From: Leptospira ainazelensis | GTDB taxonomy: Bacteria; Spirochaetota; Leptospiria; Leptospirales; Leptospiraceae | Direction: 5' to 3' | Length of the DNA stretch: 64,000 bases | NCBI RefSeq assembly: GCF_016918785.1 | Contig: NZ_JAFFPT010000009.1 | Location: 124,001-188,000 of the forward strand | Shown: one piece after another, positions 9,618 to 21,898 of the stretch | Numbering within the stretch: position 1 is the first letter of the stretch | Layout: each line of letters opens with the position of its first letter | The notes under the pieces: generated by a model | What the model saw: only the letters and a program-made list of their open reading frames with translations | Told to the model about the DNA's origin: nothing | Database searches by the model: none | Position numbers and translations under genes: made by a program

Positions 9618-10412
9618 ATGAAAAATTCAACGCTCGCCGCCGAAAGTGTTCAAGGAGCCTTGCAAAAGTTAGGCGATCCGTCCAAAGCGCAATTCCTTAC
9701 CCGTTTTTTTAAAACCGGTGCGGGCGAATATGCGGAAGGCGACGTTTTCCTCGGAATCACGGTTCCCAATCAAAGAAAAATCGCAAAACAACACAAAGGA
9801 CTTCCTCTCAAAGAAATCGAAATTCTTTTGCGATCACCGATTCACGAAGAAAGACTCACTTCCCTTTTTATTCTATGCGAACGATTTAAAAAAGGAGATG
9901 AAAAAGATCGAAAAAGTTTCCACGAATTCTATCTCAAAAATTTAAAACACGTAAACAACTGGGATTTAGTCGATCTGAGCGCGAGGGTTTTGATCGGAGA
10001 ATTTCTTTTGGACAAGGATCGTAAAATTTTGTACCGGCTCGCCAAATCGAAAAATCTTTGGGAAAGAAGAATTTCCGTCCTTTCCACATACGCGTTTATT
10101 CGTGTGAACGACTTTCAGGATATTCTCGACATTGCCGAACGGCTTTTGAACGATCAGGAGGATCTCATTCACAAGGCCGTCGGTTGGATGCTCAGAGAGG
10201 TCGGCAATCGGGATCAAAAGATGGAAATCGGTTTTTTGGATCGTTTCGCCGAGAAGATGCCAAGAACGATGTTACGTTATGCGATCGAAAAGTTCCCGGA
10301 TTCTCTGAAAAAGAAGTATATGGCATCGGGGAAAAATCCGAAACAAACTACTAAACAGAACGGACTTATAAAAAAGACAAAACTACGAAAAACAAAAAGG
10401 ATCTCTAAATAA
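9618..10412 (+). CDS. AlkD-like DNA alkylation repair protein
   Basis: 264 residues. AlkD-type proteins are HEAT-like repeat DNA glycosylases that remove N3- and N7-alkylpurines without base flipping. Visible are [44 protein letters not shown] and [19 protein letters not shown], then the sequence [16 protein letters not shown] and [11 protein letters not shown], all typical of the family (DNA_alkylation domain). The last 30 residues are Lys-rich and probably unstructured. Single gene; no adaptive-response regulator nearby. A second alkylation-repair glycosylase lies at 21230. Confidence 0.9.
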   Translation: MKNSTLAAESVQGALQKLGDPSKAQFLTRFFKTGAGEYAEGDVFLGITVPNQRKIAKQHKGLPLKEIEILLRSPIHEERLTSLFILCERFKKGDEKDRKSFHEFYLKNLKHVNNWDLVDLSARVLIGEFLLDKDRKILYRLAKSKNLWERRISVLSTYAFIRVNDFQDILDIAERLLNDQEDLIHKAVGWMLREVGNRDQKMEIGFLDRFAEKMPRTMLRYAIEKFPDSLKKKYMASGKNPKQTTKQNGLIKKTKLRKTKRISK

Positions 10413-10465
10413 AAAGATACTTTACCCTTAATAAAGAAAAATTCATTCTAACCTTCGGTACTTCT

Positions 10466-11398
10466 ATGAAAATCAAAACTTACTATATTCTTATTTTATC
10501 ATATACTTTTTTATCTATCAACTGTGTCGGCAACCTAAAGGGCAAACCCACCCCTCCGGATCCGAATCTGAGCGGTCTTTATCTTTCCTCGGAGACCAAC
10601 GAATGGAATCGGGACGGAAAATTAAAGATCGAAATTCTCAGCATTTTTCCAAAGGCAAACGGAGATCTCGCGTTCGAACGCAAAACGATCGTTCGTCTCT
10701 CCTTTCTTGCAAGCGATAACAGGGAGGAATGGCGAATTCGATCCGGCGGAGTCGTAACGAGTCAAAATGAAATTTTATTGCAGGAATTCTTATATCAGGA
10801 ATTTCACATTCTCCATATGGGCGAAAGAGAATCCGATCCTAAAAAATGGAAACTCAACGAAATGGGAGCTCCCGCGAAAGTAAGGGAAGTCGGCAACGTC
10901 ACTTCAAGCGGGAATCTTTTAGGCGAGATTTCTCCGGATGGAAAAGAGCTTAAGTTCTCTAAGGCGATCTACCGCAAAATCGGAAACGCGTTTTTGGGAA
11001 GGATTACCACCGGCGTAAATCAGAAAAAAATCACTCTGGATAACGAGATTATGGGAGTTGTTTTTTACAAAGGCGGGGATAACGTAGAAGATAGGATCGT
11101 CGCCGTTTTTTCAAAGACGGATTTTATCAGACCCGGAATGATATTCCTTGTGGGAAAGGAAAAGGTTCCTTGTAAGACAGTCGAAGTTTTTCAACAATCG
11201 GCGACTTTGGAACCAGTTTCCAAAAAGAATCTTTCGGTTGTGATCGGCGATCCCGTTCTTTTAGATGGAAGCGTGGATATCAAAGCGATCAGTAAAAGAG
11301 CCACGGCCGACGATCTCATTCACAAATTAAAATCGGATCCGAACGTAAGTAAGGAAGAATTGATCAGAGAAATCGAAAAGCTGAAAAACGAAAGATAA
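10466..11398 (+). CDS. Putative lipoprotein of unknown function
   Basis: 310 residues. A short N-terminal hydrophobic segment ends in FLSINCVGN, a loose lipobox of the sort accepted in spirochaetes, predicting lipidation at Cys of that motif. The mature part is mostly charged with many predicted strands; it ends in a helical Lys/Glu-rich tail ([19 protein letters not shown]). I do not recognise a domain. It starts 53 bases after the AlkD-like gene and its 3' end faces the acyltransferase gene across 29 bases. Confidence 0.7.
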   Translation: MKIKTYYILILSYTFLSINCVGNLKGKPTPPDPNLSGLYLSSETNEWNRDGKLKIEILSIFPKANGDLAFERKTIVRLSFLASDNREEWRIRSGGVVTSQNEILLQEFLYQEFHILHMGERESDPKKWKLNEMGAPAKVREVGNVTSSGNLLGEISPDGKELKFSKAIYRKIGNAFLGRITTGVNQKKITLDNEIMGVVFYKGGDNVEDRIVAVFSKTDFIRPGMIFLVGKEKVPCKTVEVFQQSATLEPVSKKNLSVVIGDPVLLDGSVDIKAISKRATADDLIHKLKSDPNVSKEELIREIEKLKNER

Positions 11399-11427
11399 AA
11401 TTTTAGAATATTCTAATATATGATTTC

Positions 11428-12594
11428 TTATTTTGAAAACAGTTTAGCACGCAACCTCTGAAACGGATATTCAATCAAAACGTAGAGCGGAAACGCCAAA
11501 AGAAGAATAAAAACGAATACTACCAAGAATTGACCAAAAAATACGGCGTTCGATTCCGGCGCCGACTGGATTCCCAGAATAGAAATTGCGACACCGATCA
11601 AAACCAAATGCCAGAGATAAATCGTAAAACTCATCCTTGCTATGGGAACGAATATGGTCAGACTGAGAAATCTGTGCAACAATCCCTCGAAACGAACGAT
11701 TGAAAGAAATAAAATTCCTGCAAAACCGAGATTCAAAAAATTGTATCGGATCGTGTGGATTAGAATGTTACTTTGTCCTTCGTGAATCCAATGCGCCGCA
11801 TACCAAAGGCAGACAAAAAATATTAGGAAAGAATAATAGAGTAGACCGTTTTTCTGAAATTTTGCTACGATCCGCTTGTGATTTACGTAAATATCCATCG
11901 TGATCACACCTGCCAAGATCGAATCAAACCGAGTGTGGAATGGAAAGTAAATTTCACGAAAGTATTCCGGAGAAGAAGGATAGCTGGTTGTCAAATAAAT
12001 CCAAACCCGAGTCAGAGTCGGAATCAAAAGAAGGAACCACAAAAATAACTGTCTCACTTTGGCGTTTCTCTTAAACAAAACCCAACCGCAAAAATACGGA
12101 AAAACCAAATAGAACTGTTCTTCCATGGAAAGAGACCACGTATGAATGTTAAACCCTTGGACATAGTTACCGAGAAAAACAAAATCCCCCCAAGAATTCA
12201 TCAGAGATAAACTCAGGCGATTTGTTTGCTGCAACATCTCCTTCTCTTGTGCGATCTTCAGCGCAAACGTCAAAAACGCAAAGCTGATCGTGAGAAAAAG
12301 GAAGTAAGGAGGAAAAATTCGAAGCGTCCTTTTTAAATAAAAGTTTTTGTAATTGATTTTTCCATTTCGTTCCCAGCCTTTCCACAATCCCATCGAAATC
12401 AAAAACCCGCTAAGAACAAAGGAAAGATCCACTCCGGACCAGAAATAAGATTCGGAATGAAACGTTCCCAATTCTTCCCATACGAGAGCGTAGTGATTCA
12501 AGATGACTAATATAATTGCGAAAGCGCGAAGTCCATTGAGAGATCGGATCTCCGTTTCTCGATAAGACCAGAGGTCTTTTATAATCGCCTTCAT
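11428..12594 (-). CDS. Acyltransferase-3 family membrane protein
   Basis: 388 residues, about ten membrane segments. The family moves acyl groups (often acetyl) to sugars of surface polysaccharides, lipid A-linked sugars or peptidoglycan. Motifs: SLNGLRAFAIILVILNHYA near the start with the conserved His, FWSGVDLSFVLSGFLISMGLW, RTLRIFPPYF and TWSLSMEEQFYLVFP. ATG 12594 was chosen because GGAGAAAGC lies before it; an in-frame upstream start would add 19 charged residues. A paralogue is at 50634, sharing the FVLSGFLIS-type, RIFPPYF and SLSxEEQFYLxFP motifs. Confidence 0.92.
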   Translation of the reverse strand: MKAIIKDLWSYRETEIRSLNGLRAFAIILVILNHYALVWEELGTFHSESYFWSGVDLSFVLSGFLISMGLWKGWERNGKINYKNFYLKRTLRIFPPYFLFLTISFAFLTFALKIAQEKEMLQQTNRLSLSLMNSWGDFVFLGNYVQGFNIHTWSLSMEEQFYLVFPYFCGWVLFKRNAKVRQLFLWFLLLIPTLTRVWIYLTTSYPSSPEYFREIYFPFHTRFDSILAGVITMDIYVNHKRIVAKFQKNGLLYYSFLIFFVCLWYAAHWIHEGQSNILIHTIRYNFLNLGFAGILFLSIVRFEGLLHRFLSLTIFVPIARMSFTIYLWHLVLIGVAISILGIQSAPESNAVFFGQFLVVFVFILLLAFPLYVLIEYPFQRLRAKLFSK

Positions 12595-15362
<2,768 letters not shown>

Positions 15363-15803
15363 TTAGAGTCCCGGAATAAAATCCGGTTCTAAAATTCTAG
15401 GACAATATTGAAAGATCGCGCTGAGATAGTGTCTCGCGATGGAATGAAAGATCCATTCTCCCGCATTCTTGAGTGACTCTTTGAATTCAGGGATGGGATA
15501 TTCCATTCTTCGAAAGAGAGAATCCAGATCCCAGTCTTCTTCTCCGGGAATTACTTGGATCTTGAGCATCGCGTAGAAGGAATGATTCTCCGGATCGTAT
15601 CGAAAAACGAGAGAACGGGACGCAAAAGGATTTCGAATCGTAAAGGTGGCCCAACTCCCTTTTGGACCGGATTCTCCTCCGCTCAGAGAATAGAGTTCGT
15701 ATCCGTGTTCCTTTTCTTCTCCGAAGAATTCTTTGAATTCCGAGTAGAAGGCTTCCGCAAATTCTTTTTGTTTCTTGAGAATGGGATCGGATTCTTCGGA
15801 CAT
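15363..15803 (-). CDS. Hypothetical protein
   Basis: 146 residues, soluble, acidic. It begins with a helix (PILKKQKEFAEAFYSEFKEFF), then strands (GSWATFTIRNPFASRSLVFRYD, SFYAMLKIQVI) and a C-terminal helix containing FHSIARHYLSAIFQYCP. I do not recognise a family. Codon use looks like its neighbours. It is flanked on both sides by repeat-rich intergenic DNA. Confidence 0.65.
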   Translation of the reverse strand: MSEESDPILKKQKEFAEAFYSEFKEFFGEEKEHGYELYSLSGGESGPKGSWATFTIRNPFASRSLVFRYDPENHSFYAMLKIQVIPGEEDWDLDSLFRRMEYPIPEFKESLKNAGEWIFHSIARHYLSAIFQYCPRILEPDFIPGL

Positions 15804-16279
15804 ATTTTGGAAAGAATTTTAGTCCTTTCGTTCTTGGGAAGCCTTTTGAAAAAGAGGGAGTTCCTACTTTTAGACGTTCTTCGGGAAAGGTCTTTGAGGT
15901 TCCGTGAAATTTTTGGGAGTTCCCACACCGAACAAATCTCCTTTCACAGAGTGCGATTCTCTTACAAGTGTGAGTTCCGACGTCCTTCTTAAAACGATCA
16001 ATCCCATTTTTTCCACCCGCAAGGGACAGGGAGGCCTTGGTCTGGTAAATAAAACGGGCGCCTCCCCTTTTTAGAACGCCCTTTTTTACCAGACCGAGCG
16101 GGAATCCGCGAGGCCGGACTCGGCCCGGTCCGCCCTCTTAAGAACGCCTCCTTCGTTTTCTCCGTGTTTGGCGGATGCGGCCAAAATTTATTTCTTTCTC
16201 CTCCAAAAGAAATCGGATAAAATCCTTGCCGATTTTCAAATTTCGGATTCGATCTACCGGTCTTTTGAGAGGAAAATTT
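15804..16279. repeat. Repeat-rich intergenic region with a nested hairpin
   Basis: No gene. GAGTTCC(T/C)AC repeats lie near 15859, 15912 and 15972. At 16039-16095 a nested inverted repeat pairs GGTCTGGTAA with TTACCAGACC, with GGGCG/CGCCC inside. It is followed by GAGCGGGAATCCGCGAG (16096-16112), which recurs exactly at 26748-26764. The molybdopterin oxidoreductase promoter must lie in the 3' part. Confidence 0.6.
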
Positions 16280-18430
16280 ATGAGTCTACAAACACACTTT
16301 CGTTCCTGCACTCTCTGTGAAGCCATGTGTGGTCTTCGGATCGAAGTGGAAGACGGTAAAATTTCAGCGATCCGTGGAGACAAGGACGATCCTTTCAGCC
16401 GAGGTCATCTCTGCGCGAAAGGCCCCGAACTCAAAAATCTCTATGAAGATCCCGATCGTCTTAAATTTCCCGTTAAACGAACTCCGGACGGTTGGGTCCA
16501 AGTTTCTTGGGTGGAAGCCCTCTCGGAAACTGCAAAGGCGCTTTTCGAAATTCAAAACAAATACGGAAACGATTCCGTCGCGGTCTACAACGGGAACCCG
16601 AACGTTCACAACTACGGCTCCATGCTCTTCGGTCAGAGATTCTCGAATCGTCTCAAAACTAAAAATCACTACTCTGCGACTTCCGTGGATCAACTTCCTC
16701 ACCAGCTTCTTTCTTATCTTATGTTCGGTCATCAACTCCTCATTCCGATTCCGGACATCGACCATACTCAATACTTTCTCATCTTAGGTGGAAATCCTTT
16801 CGCTTCCAACGGAAGTCTTATGACGGTTCCCGACGTGAAAAAAAGATTAAGAGAACTTCAAGAAAGAGGCGGAAAGTTTATCGTCGTGGATCCTAGGAAA
16901 ACGGAAACGGCAACACACGCCGACGAACACGTCTTTATCCGTCCCGGCGCCGACGCTTTTTTTCTATTAGCAATTTTGCATGTTTTTTTTGAGAAGAATC
17001 TTGTGAAACCTTCCTCTCTTTTTGATTCCAAGGATCTTTCTTTTATCCGCGATCTTGCTTCGGAATATTCTCCTTCCAAGGTGGAGAAAGTGACGGGAGT
17101 TTCCGCTTCCACGATCGAAAGAATCGCCTTGGAATTTTCTTCTTCCGAGAACGCGGTTTGTTATGGAAGAATCGGGGTTTCTACTCAGGCATTCGGCGCG
17201 CTCTCCCAGTGGCTTATCAATCTTGTGAACATTCTCACGGGGAATTTAGATAAGAAGGGAGGAGCGATGTTCACCCTTCCCGCAGTCGATCCGATCGATC
17301 CTAAAGGAGCTCTGAAAAGTTCTCCGGGAACCTTCAATACGTTCCAGACAAGAGTGAGAAAACTTCCCGAGTTTAGCGACGAACTTCCCGTAGCCGCTCT
17401 CTCGGAGGAAATGCTCACTCCCGGAGAAGGTCAGATCAAAGCCTTTGTGACCTCCGCAGGAAATCCCGTTCTTTCCACTCCGAACGGTTCGAAGCTCGAA
17501 GAGGGTTTGAAGAATTTGGACTTTATGGTCTCCGTCGATTTTTATATCAATGAAACCACTCAATACGCGAATTACATTCTCCCTCCGACTTCCGCGCTGG
17601 AACACGATCACTACGACATGATCTTCAACGTCTTCGCGGTTCGGAATACGACGAAGTATGCGCAGCCGATCTTCGATCCGGAACCGGGAATGCTCCACGA
17701 CTGGGAAATTTTTACCGATCTCACCAAAAGACTCGAATTGTTGAGGGCTGGAAAACCGCTTCCCGATCAACTGATCACCGCTAAACTAGGACCTTCTTCG
17801 ATCATAGACTTCGCCCTTCGAACCGGTCCCTACGGTGAAAAAGGAAAACACAATCGGATGCTCAACATTCAGTTGTTAAAAGAAAATCCTCATGGAATCG
17901 ACCTCGGTCCTCTGATGAGTTGTTTTCCCGAAAGACTTCTCACTGAAGATAAAAAAATCCGTCTTCTCCCCAAACCCGTGTTAGACGATCTCCCGAGACT
18001 TAGAAAAAAATTCGAAGAATGGTCCGAAACAAAAAGGGGGACAAACTTTCTTCTCATCGGAAGAAGACATCTTCGGAATAACAATTCCTGGATGCACAAT
18101 ATGCCGAAACTCATGACGGGAAAAAATCGTTGTACACTTTTGATCCATCCCGATGACGCTAAGAATTTGGGAATTTCCGAAGAGGAAGAAGTCCAGGTGG
18201 AATCCAGGGTGGGAAAAATTCTCATCCCCACCGAAATCACCGATGAGATTATGCCGGGTGTTGTGAGTATTCCTCACGGATTTGGTCACGCGAAGAATGG
18301 AGTGCATCTAAATGTTGCAAAACAATTTGCCGGTGTGAGCATCAACGATCTCACCGACGAAGAATCCTTGGACGAACTTTCCGGAAACGCCGCTTTTACG
18401 GGAATCCCGGTCAATATTCGAAAAAAGTAA
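16280..18430 (+). CDS. Molybdopterin (bis-MGD) oxidoreductase, formate dehydrogenase/nitrate reductase superfamily
   Basis: 716 residues. The N-terminus has a [4Fe-4S] motif, CTLCEAMCGLRIEVEDG with a fourth Cys in GHLCAKGPEL, followed by the molybdopterin-binding core (YFLILGGNPFASNGS, VVDPRKTETATHADEHVFIRPGADAFFLLA) and a C-terminal MGD-binding domain (LLIGRRHLRNNNSWMHN, HPDDAKNLGISEEEEVQVES). No Tat signal is visible, so it is probably cytoplasmic. ATG 16280 has GAGAGG before it. No adjacent electron-transfer subunit or molybdenum genes; the substrate is unknown. The soluble single-subunit form resembles BisC/assimilatory-type members. Confidence 0.88.
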   Translation: MSLQTHFRSCTLCEAMCGLRIEVEDGKISAIRGDKDDPFSRGHLCAKGPELKNLYEDPDRLKFPVKRTPDGWVQVSWVEALSETAKALFEIQNKYGNDSVAVYNGNPNVHNYGSMLFGQRFSNRLKTKNHYSATSVDQLPHQLLSYLMFGHQLLIPIPDIDHTQYFLILGGNPFASNGSLMTVPDVKKRLRELQERGGKFIVVDPRKTETATHADEHVFIRPGADAFFLLAILHVFFEKNLVKPSSLFDSKDLSFIRDLASEYSPSKVEKVTGVSASTIERIALEFSSSENAVCYGRIGVSTQAFGALSQWLINLVNILTGNLDKKGGAMFTLPAVDPIDPKGALKSSPGTFNTFQTRVRKLPEFSDELPVAALSEEMLTPGEGQIKAFVTSAGNPVLSTPNGSKLEEGLKNLDFMVSVDFYINETTQYANYILPPTSALEHDHYDMIFNVFAVRNTTKYAQPIFDPEPGMLHDWEIFTDLTKRLELLRAGKPLPDQLITAKLGPSSIIDFALRTGPYGEKGKHNRMLNIQLLKENPHGIDLGPLMSCFPERLLTEDKKIRLLPKPVLDDLPRLRKKFEEWSETKRGTNFLLIGRRHLRNNNSWMHNMPKLMTGKNRCTLLIHPDDAKNLGISEEEEVQVESRVGKILIPTEITDEIMPGVVSIPHGFGHAKNGVHLNVAKQFAGVSINDLTDEESLDELSGNAAFTGIPVNIRKK

Positions 18431-18470
18431 ATTTGTTTTTTTGTGGTTTCCTTTTTTGAAAGGAAAAAGG

Positions 18471-18890
18471 AGTTCCTACTTTTTCAAGCGGAAGGTCTTT
18501 TCCGAAAATGTGAGAGTTCCCACACAAGTTTGGTTCATCGATCATTCGAGATTTTAGGGATCGATACCGGAAAAAGCGGAAGATGGGAGTTCCTACTTTT
18601 TCAAGCAGAAGGTCTTTTACGAAAATGTGAGAGTTCCCACACAAGTTTGGTCCATCGATCATTCGAGATTATAGGGATCGATGCCGTAAAAAAGCGGAAG
18701 ATGGGAGTTCCTACTTTTTCAAGCAGAAGGTCTTTTACGAAAACGTGAGAGTTCCCACACAAGTTTGCTCTACCTATCATTCGATGATGATCGGGATCGA
18801 TGCCGCAAAAAAGCGGAAGATGGGAGTTCCTACTTTTTCAAGCAGAAGGTCTTTTCCGAAAATGTGAGAGTTCCCACACAAGTTTGGTTC
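18471..18890. repeat. Tandem repeat, about 118-bp unit, 3.6 copies
   Basis: Units begin at 18471, 18588, 18706 and 18825 with AGTTCCTACTTTTTCAAGC, continue with AGAAGGTCTTTT(C/A)CG and GTGAGAGTTCCCACACAAG, then a CATCGATCATTCGAGAT-like stretch and a GGGATCGATGCCG block. Unit spacing is 117, 118 and 119 bases; the last unit is truncated after the TTCCCACACAAG block. Copies are very similar, so the array expanded recently. It embeds the dispersed GAGTTCCTAC element. Confidence 0.9.
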
Positions 18891-18941
18891 CTAAAGAAAA
18901 AGCAGAGTCAAAAGTCCGTAAATCCAAATGTGGAAACTCCC

Positions 18942-19796
18942 TCAACCGGGTAAAGGAATCCGATCCACTTCCCCAGGGACAGCGGGAAATCGCTCTTCTT
19001 TCCATTCCAATTTGGCTCTTTCAATTCTTTCCAAAGAAGTAGAAACGAAATTCCACCAGAGATGTCGTCTTTCCGGAAGAGGAACCCCTCCCAGAAGAAT
19101 GGCCCGAACACCTTCTCTCGAAGAAAAAGAAATTTTTTCTCCCCGATCAAAGACCGCCATCTGTCCGACTTCAACCTTATTTCCATAAACTTCCAAACTC
19201 CCCCGAGCTACGTAGAGAGCGGATTCCTGATCAAAAGGAATATCCCATTCTCCTTTTGCCCCTGCTTTTGCTTCCAGATCACCGTAGAAAAGAGAAGAAT
19301 ACACTTTCACAGGAGAACGTTTCCCTGAAAATTCTCCGGCGGCAAGACGGAACTCCCAGAGGTCTCCGGAGAGGACCGGAATCTGATCACGATCGAGATG
19401 AAAGAATTCGGGATCCACTTCTTCGGAATCTTTGGGAAGCGCGACCCAGGTTTGAATCCCCTCCAGAAAAGAAAAATGAGGATCCAATTGAGAACGTTCG
19501 CTGTGAGCGATTCCCGAACCGGCGGTCATCCAATTGATTTCGAAAGGACGAATTGGCATTTCCGTTCCCAAACTGTCCCGATGGAGAATCACTCCGTCGT
19601 AGAGATAAGTAATCGTCGCGAGTCCGATATGAGGGTGAGAACGAACTACAAGTTCCTTTCCGGTGTGGATCGGAACGGGTCCCATGTGATCCACAAAGAC
19701 AAAAGGACCGACATGACGCGCATCAAAGGAAGGAAGAATTCTTCGAACCCGGAAATTATCTCCGAGATCTTTTAGAACGGAGGAAATGATTTTCAT
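18942..19796 (-). CDS. Pirin family protein
   Basis: 284 residues, two-cupin pirin architecture. Metal ligands are visible in the N-terminal cupin: two His in [19 protein letters not shown], and His plus Glu in [10 protein letters not shown]. The second half carries [21 protein letters not shown] and a [13 protein letters not shown] segment typical of Pirin_C. Bacterial pirins are iron-binding proteins, some with quercetinase activity; role here unknown. The gene ends just past the 118-bp tandem repeats and is 57 bases downstream of the MFS transporter on the same strand, so co-transcription is possible. Confidence 0.93.
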   Translation of the reverse strand: MKIISSVLKDLGDNFRVRRILPSFDARHVGPFVFVDHMGPVPIHTGKELVVRSHPHIGLATITYLYDGVILHRDSLGTEMPIRPFEINWMTAGSGIAHSERSQLDPHFSFLEGIQTWVALPKDSEEVDPEFFHLDRDQIPVLSGDLWEFRLAAGEFSGKRSPVKVYSSLFYGDLEAKAGAKGEWDIPFDQESALYVARGSLEVYGNKVEVGQMAVFDRGEKISFSSREGVRAILLGGVPLPERRHLWWNFVSTSLERIERAKLEWKEERFPAVPGEVDRIPLPG

Positions 19797-19852
19797 AAGA
19801 TTAAAACTTAGACTCCTCTTCCAAAAGGAATTTCAACTTTTCATCCTCGAAC

Positions 19853-21067
19853 TCAAGAATGATGCTTTCGCAAAGATCCTACCGCGATCCAAAGACTCAG
19901 CGCCGTCAATGCGGTGCCCATCCAAAGCGGAGCCTCCGGAGAATACACAGGTGCGGTCTTCGCCGTAAAATAGGCAAACAATCCGGTCATCAAAATCGGA
20001 CCGATGATCGCGGTCACGCTCATCAAACTGGTAAGGGCGCCCTGCAATTCTCCCTGTTCATTCGAAGGAACCTGAGAAGACATGATTCCCTGCAGAGGAG
20101 GCATCGCGATTCCACCAAAACAATAAGGAATCAAAAAGACGAACATCATCCAACTCTGAGTGGCAAGCGCGAATAATGCGTATCCCAGAGTGCTCAAAGC
20201 CAGCCCCAGGTAAATGCTTCGGTTCTGACCCAAGACCGGAAGAATCAATCGAATCAGCACGCCCAAAGTAAGCGCGTAAACAAAACCTACCACTCCGAGA
20301 GAATACCCGACCATAGCTTCGTCCCATTGGAACTTTTCCATCGTATAATAATTCCAAGTACCTTGAACCGCATGAGCGGCGGTGTTGATTAAGAAAAATG
20401 CAAGGACCAATCCTAAGATCATTGGATAACGTTTGAGATTCAGCAAGGATCCGATCGGATTCGCTTTGGACCACTCAAACGTTCTTCGATTCTCCTTGGA
20501 TAAGGATTCCGGTAGAATAAAAAAACCGAAAAGCCAGTTGATAAGAGTCAACGCGGCCGCCGCTAAAAAAGGAGCCCTGGATCCAAACTGTCCCAGAGAA
20601 CCTCCGAGAACCGGGCCGATGATAAAACCAAGTCCGAAAGCCGCCCCTAAAATCCCAAAATTGGCGGCCCTTTTTTCAGGCGGGCTGATATCGGCGATAT
20701 ACGCATAACCGGTCGTAAAACTCGCGCCCATAATGCCGGCGATCACACGCCCTACAAACAACCAAAAGATCGTCGGGGCAAAGGCTAAGAATAAATAATC
20801 GAGGGTAAACCCAAACAAAGAAGCGAGAAGAACCGGTCTTCTGCCGAATCGATCGCTCAGACTTCCCACAAAAGGGGCGCAGACAAATTGAACAAAGGAA
20901 TAAGCAAACATCAACAAACCGCCCGTAAACGCAGCGTCGCTAAGGGACTTGTGCGTTAACTCCTGAATCAATTTTGGAAGAACGGGAATGATGATTCCAA
21001 ATCCGATCACATCAATGAGAACGGTAACAAAGATAAAACCTAAAGCGGCTGGACGTTTAGCATTCAT
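19853..21067 (-). CDS. MFS transporter, TCR/Tet-like drug efflux family
   Basis: 404 residues with about twelve hydrophobic segments. Motif A between helices 2 and 3, [19 protein letters not shown], is intact. The first helix, [21 protein letters not shown], is the TetA-like signature with Asp and the G-x-x-x-P pattern, and helix 5 carries [12 protein letters not shown] (drug-H+ antiporter motif C). ATG 21067 is preferred; an upstream in-frame start would add a hydrophobic but non-conserved leader. Substrate unknown. Confidence 0.9.
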   Translation of the reverse strand: MNAKRPAALGFIFVTVLIDVIGFGIIIPVLPKLIQELTHKSLSDAAFTGGLLMFAYSFVQFVCAPFVGSLSDRFGRRPVLLASLFGFTLDYLFLAFAPTIFWLFVGRVIAGIMGASFTTGYAYIADISPPEKRAANFGILGAAFGLGFIIGPVLGGSLGQFGSRAPFLAAAALTLINWLFGFFILPESLSKENRRTFEWSKANPIGSLLNLKRYPMILGLVLAFFLINTAAHAVQGTWNYYTMEKFQWDEAMVGYSLGVVGFVYALTLGVLIRLILPVLGQNRSIYLGLALSTLGYALFALATQSWMMFVFLIPYCFGGIAMPPLQGIMSSQVPSNEQGELQGALTSLMSVTAIIGPILMTGLFAYFTAKTAPVYSPEAPLWMGTALTALSLWIAVGSLRKHHS

Positions 21068-21229
21068 AAGGAACACTAAACAAATAGTAAGCACGGGATC
21101 AAGAAAAAAATAAAAAAAGATAGCTCGAAATCTTGGAATCACCGTTCCATAAAAGAACTTTGGAAAAAAACCTTTCCAAAGTTTTTTTCCAAAAGAAATT
21201 CAGCTTTTTGAATTCACTAAGTTCTATTT

Positions 21230-21859
21230 ATGATCCGTAAATTTGACAAAGAAGAATTGCATACTATCTGCGACCGTCTTTTTCGGATCGACTCGGATTT
21301 ACATTCCATTTTTCTAAAATATGGATATCCTCCCTTTTGGAGTCGAAAACCGAACTTTGAAACTCTGATTCATATCATTTTAGAACAACAGGTTTCCCTA
21401 GCTTCCGCCAAAGCCGCCCTCGACAAACTCAAAAAAAGAATCGGAAGCGTAACCGCAAAAAAGATCGTTTTGTTAAACGACGCCGAACTCAGAGAATGTT
21501 ATTTCAGCAGACAAAAAACGGTTTACGCAAGGGAACTCGCTGATGCGATCCTATCCAAAAGAATCGTCCTTTCTCAGCTGACCGATCTTCCGGACGAACA
21601 AATCCGGGACCGCCTAACAGCCGTAAAAGGAATCGGAAACTGGACCGTGGACGTTTTTCTTTTGATGTCTCTCCATCGTTCCGATATTTTTCCGATCGGA
21701 GACTTGGCGTTGATTCAATCTTTGAAAAAAGTAAAACGACTTCCCGCTAGGACTTCTCAGGAGAAAATATTAAAACTTGGGAAAAAATGGGAACCGTATC
21801 GTTCGATCGCGTCGATGCTTCTCTGGCATTCTTATCTTGAGGAAAAAAAACGGGGTTAA
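21230..21859 (+). CDS. DNA-3-methyladenine glycosylase II-like (HhH-GPD) protein
   Basis: 209 residues. Helix-hairpin-helix GPD superfamily: IHIILEQQVSLASAKAALD (the first conserved core helix), the hairpin LTAVKGIGNWTVDVFLLMS, and the catalytic Asp in FPIGDLALIQSL. It resembles the C-terminal catalytic part of AlkA without the N-terminal TBP-like domain. No [4Fe-4S] Cys cluster, so it is not MutY/Nth. It would excise alkylated purines. Divergent from the MFS gene; its 3' end faces the lipoprotein gene. Confidence 0.88.
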   Translation: MIRKFDKEELHTICDRLFRIDSDLHSIFLKYGYPPFWSRKPNFETLIHIILEQQVSLASAKAALDKLKKRIGSVTAKKIVLLNDAELRECYFSRQKTVYARELADAILSKRIVLSQLTDLPDEQIRDRLTAVKGIGNWTVDVFLLMSLHRSDIFPIGDLALIQSLKKVKRLPARTSQEKILKLGKKWEPYRSIASMLLWHSYLEEKKRG

Positions 21860-21898
21860 AAAACCGGGAACCGGCCGGATAACGATTTCAGAAACTAC

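Noticed and set aside
18471..18890. Possible CRISPR array
   Set aside because: The units are head-to-tail copies of 117-119 bases without short repeats separated by unique spacers; it is a simple tandem repeat.
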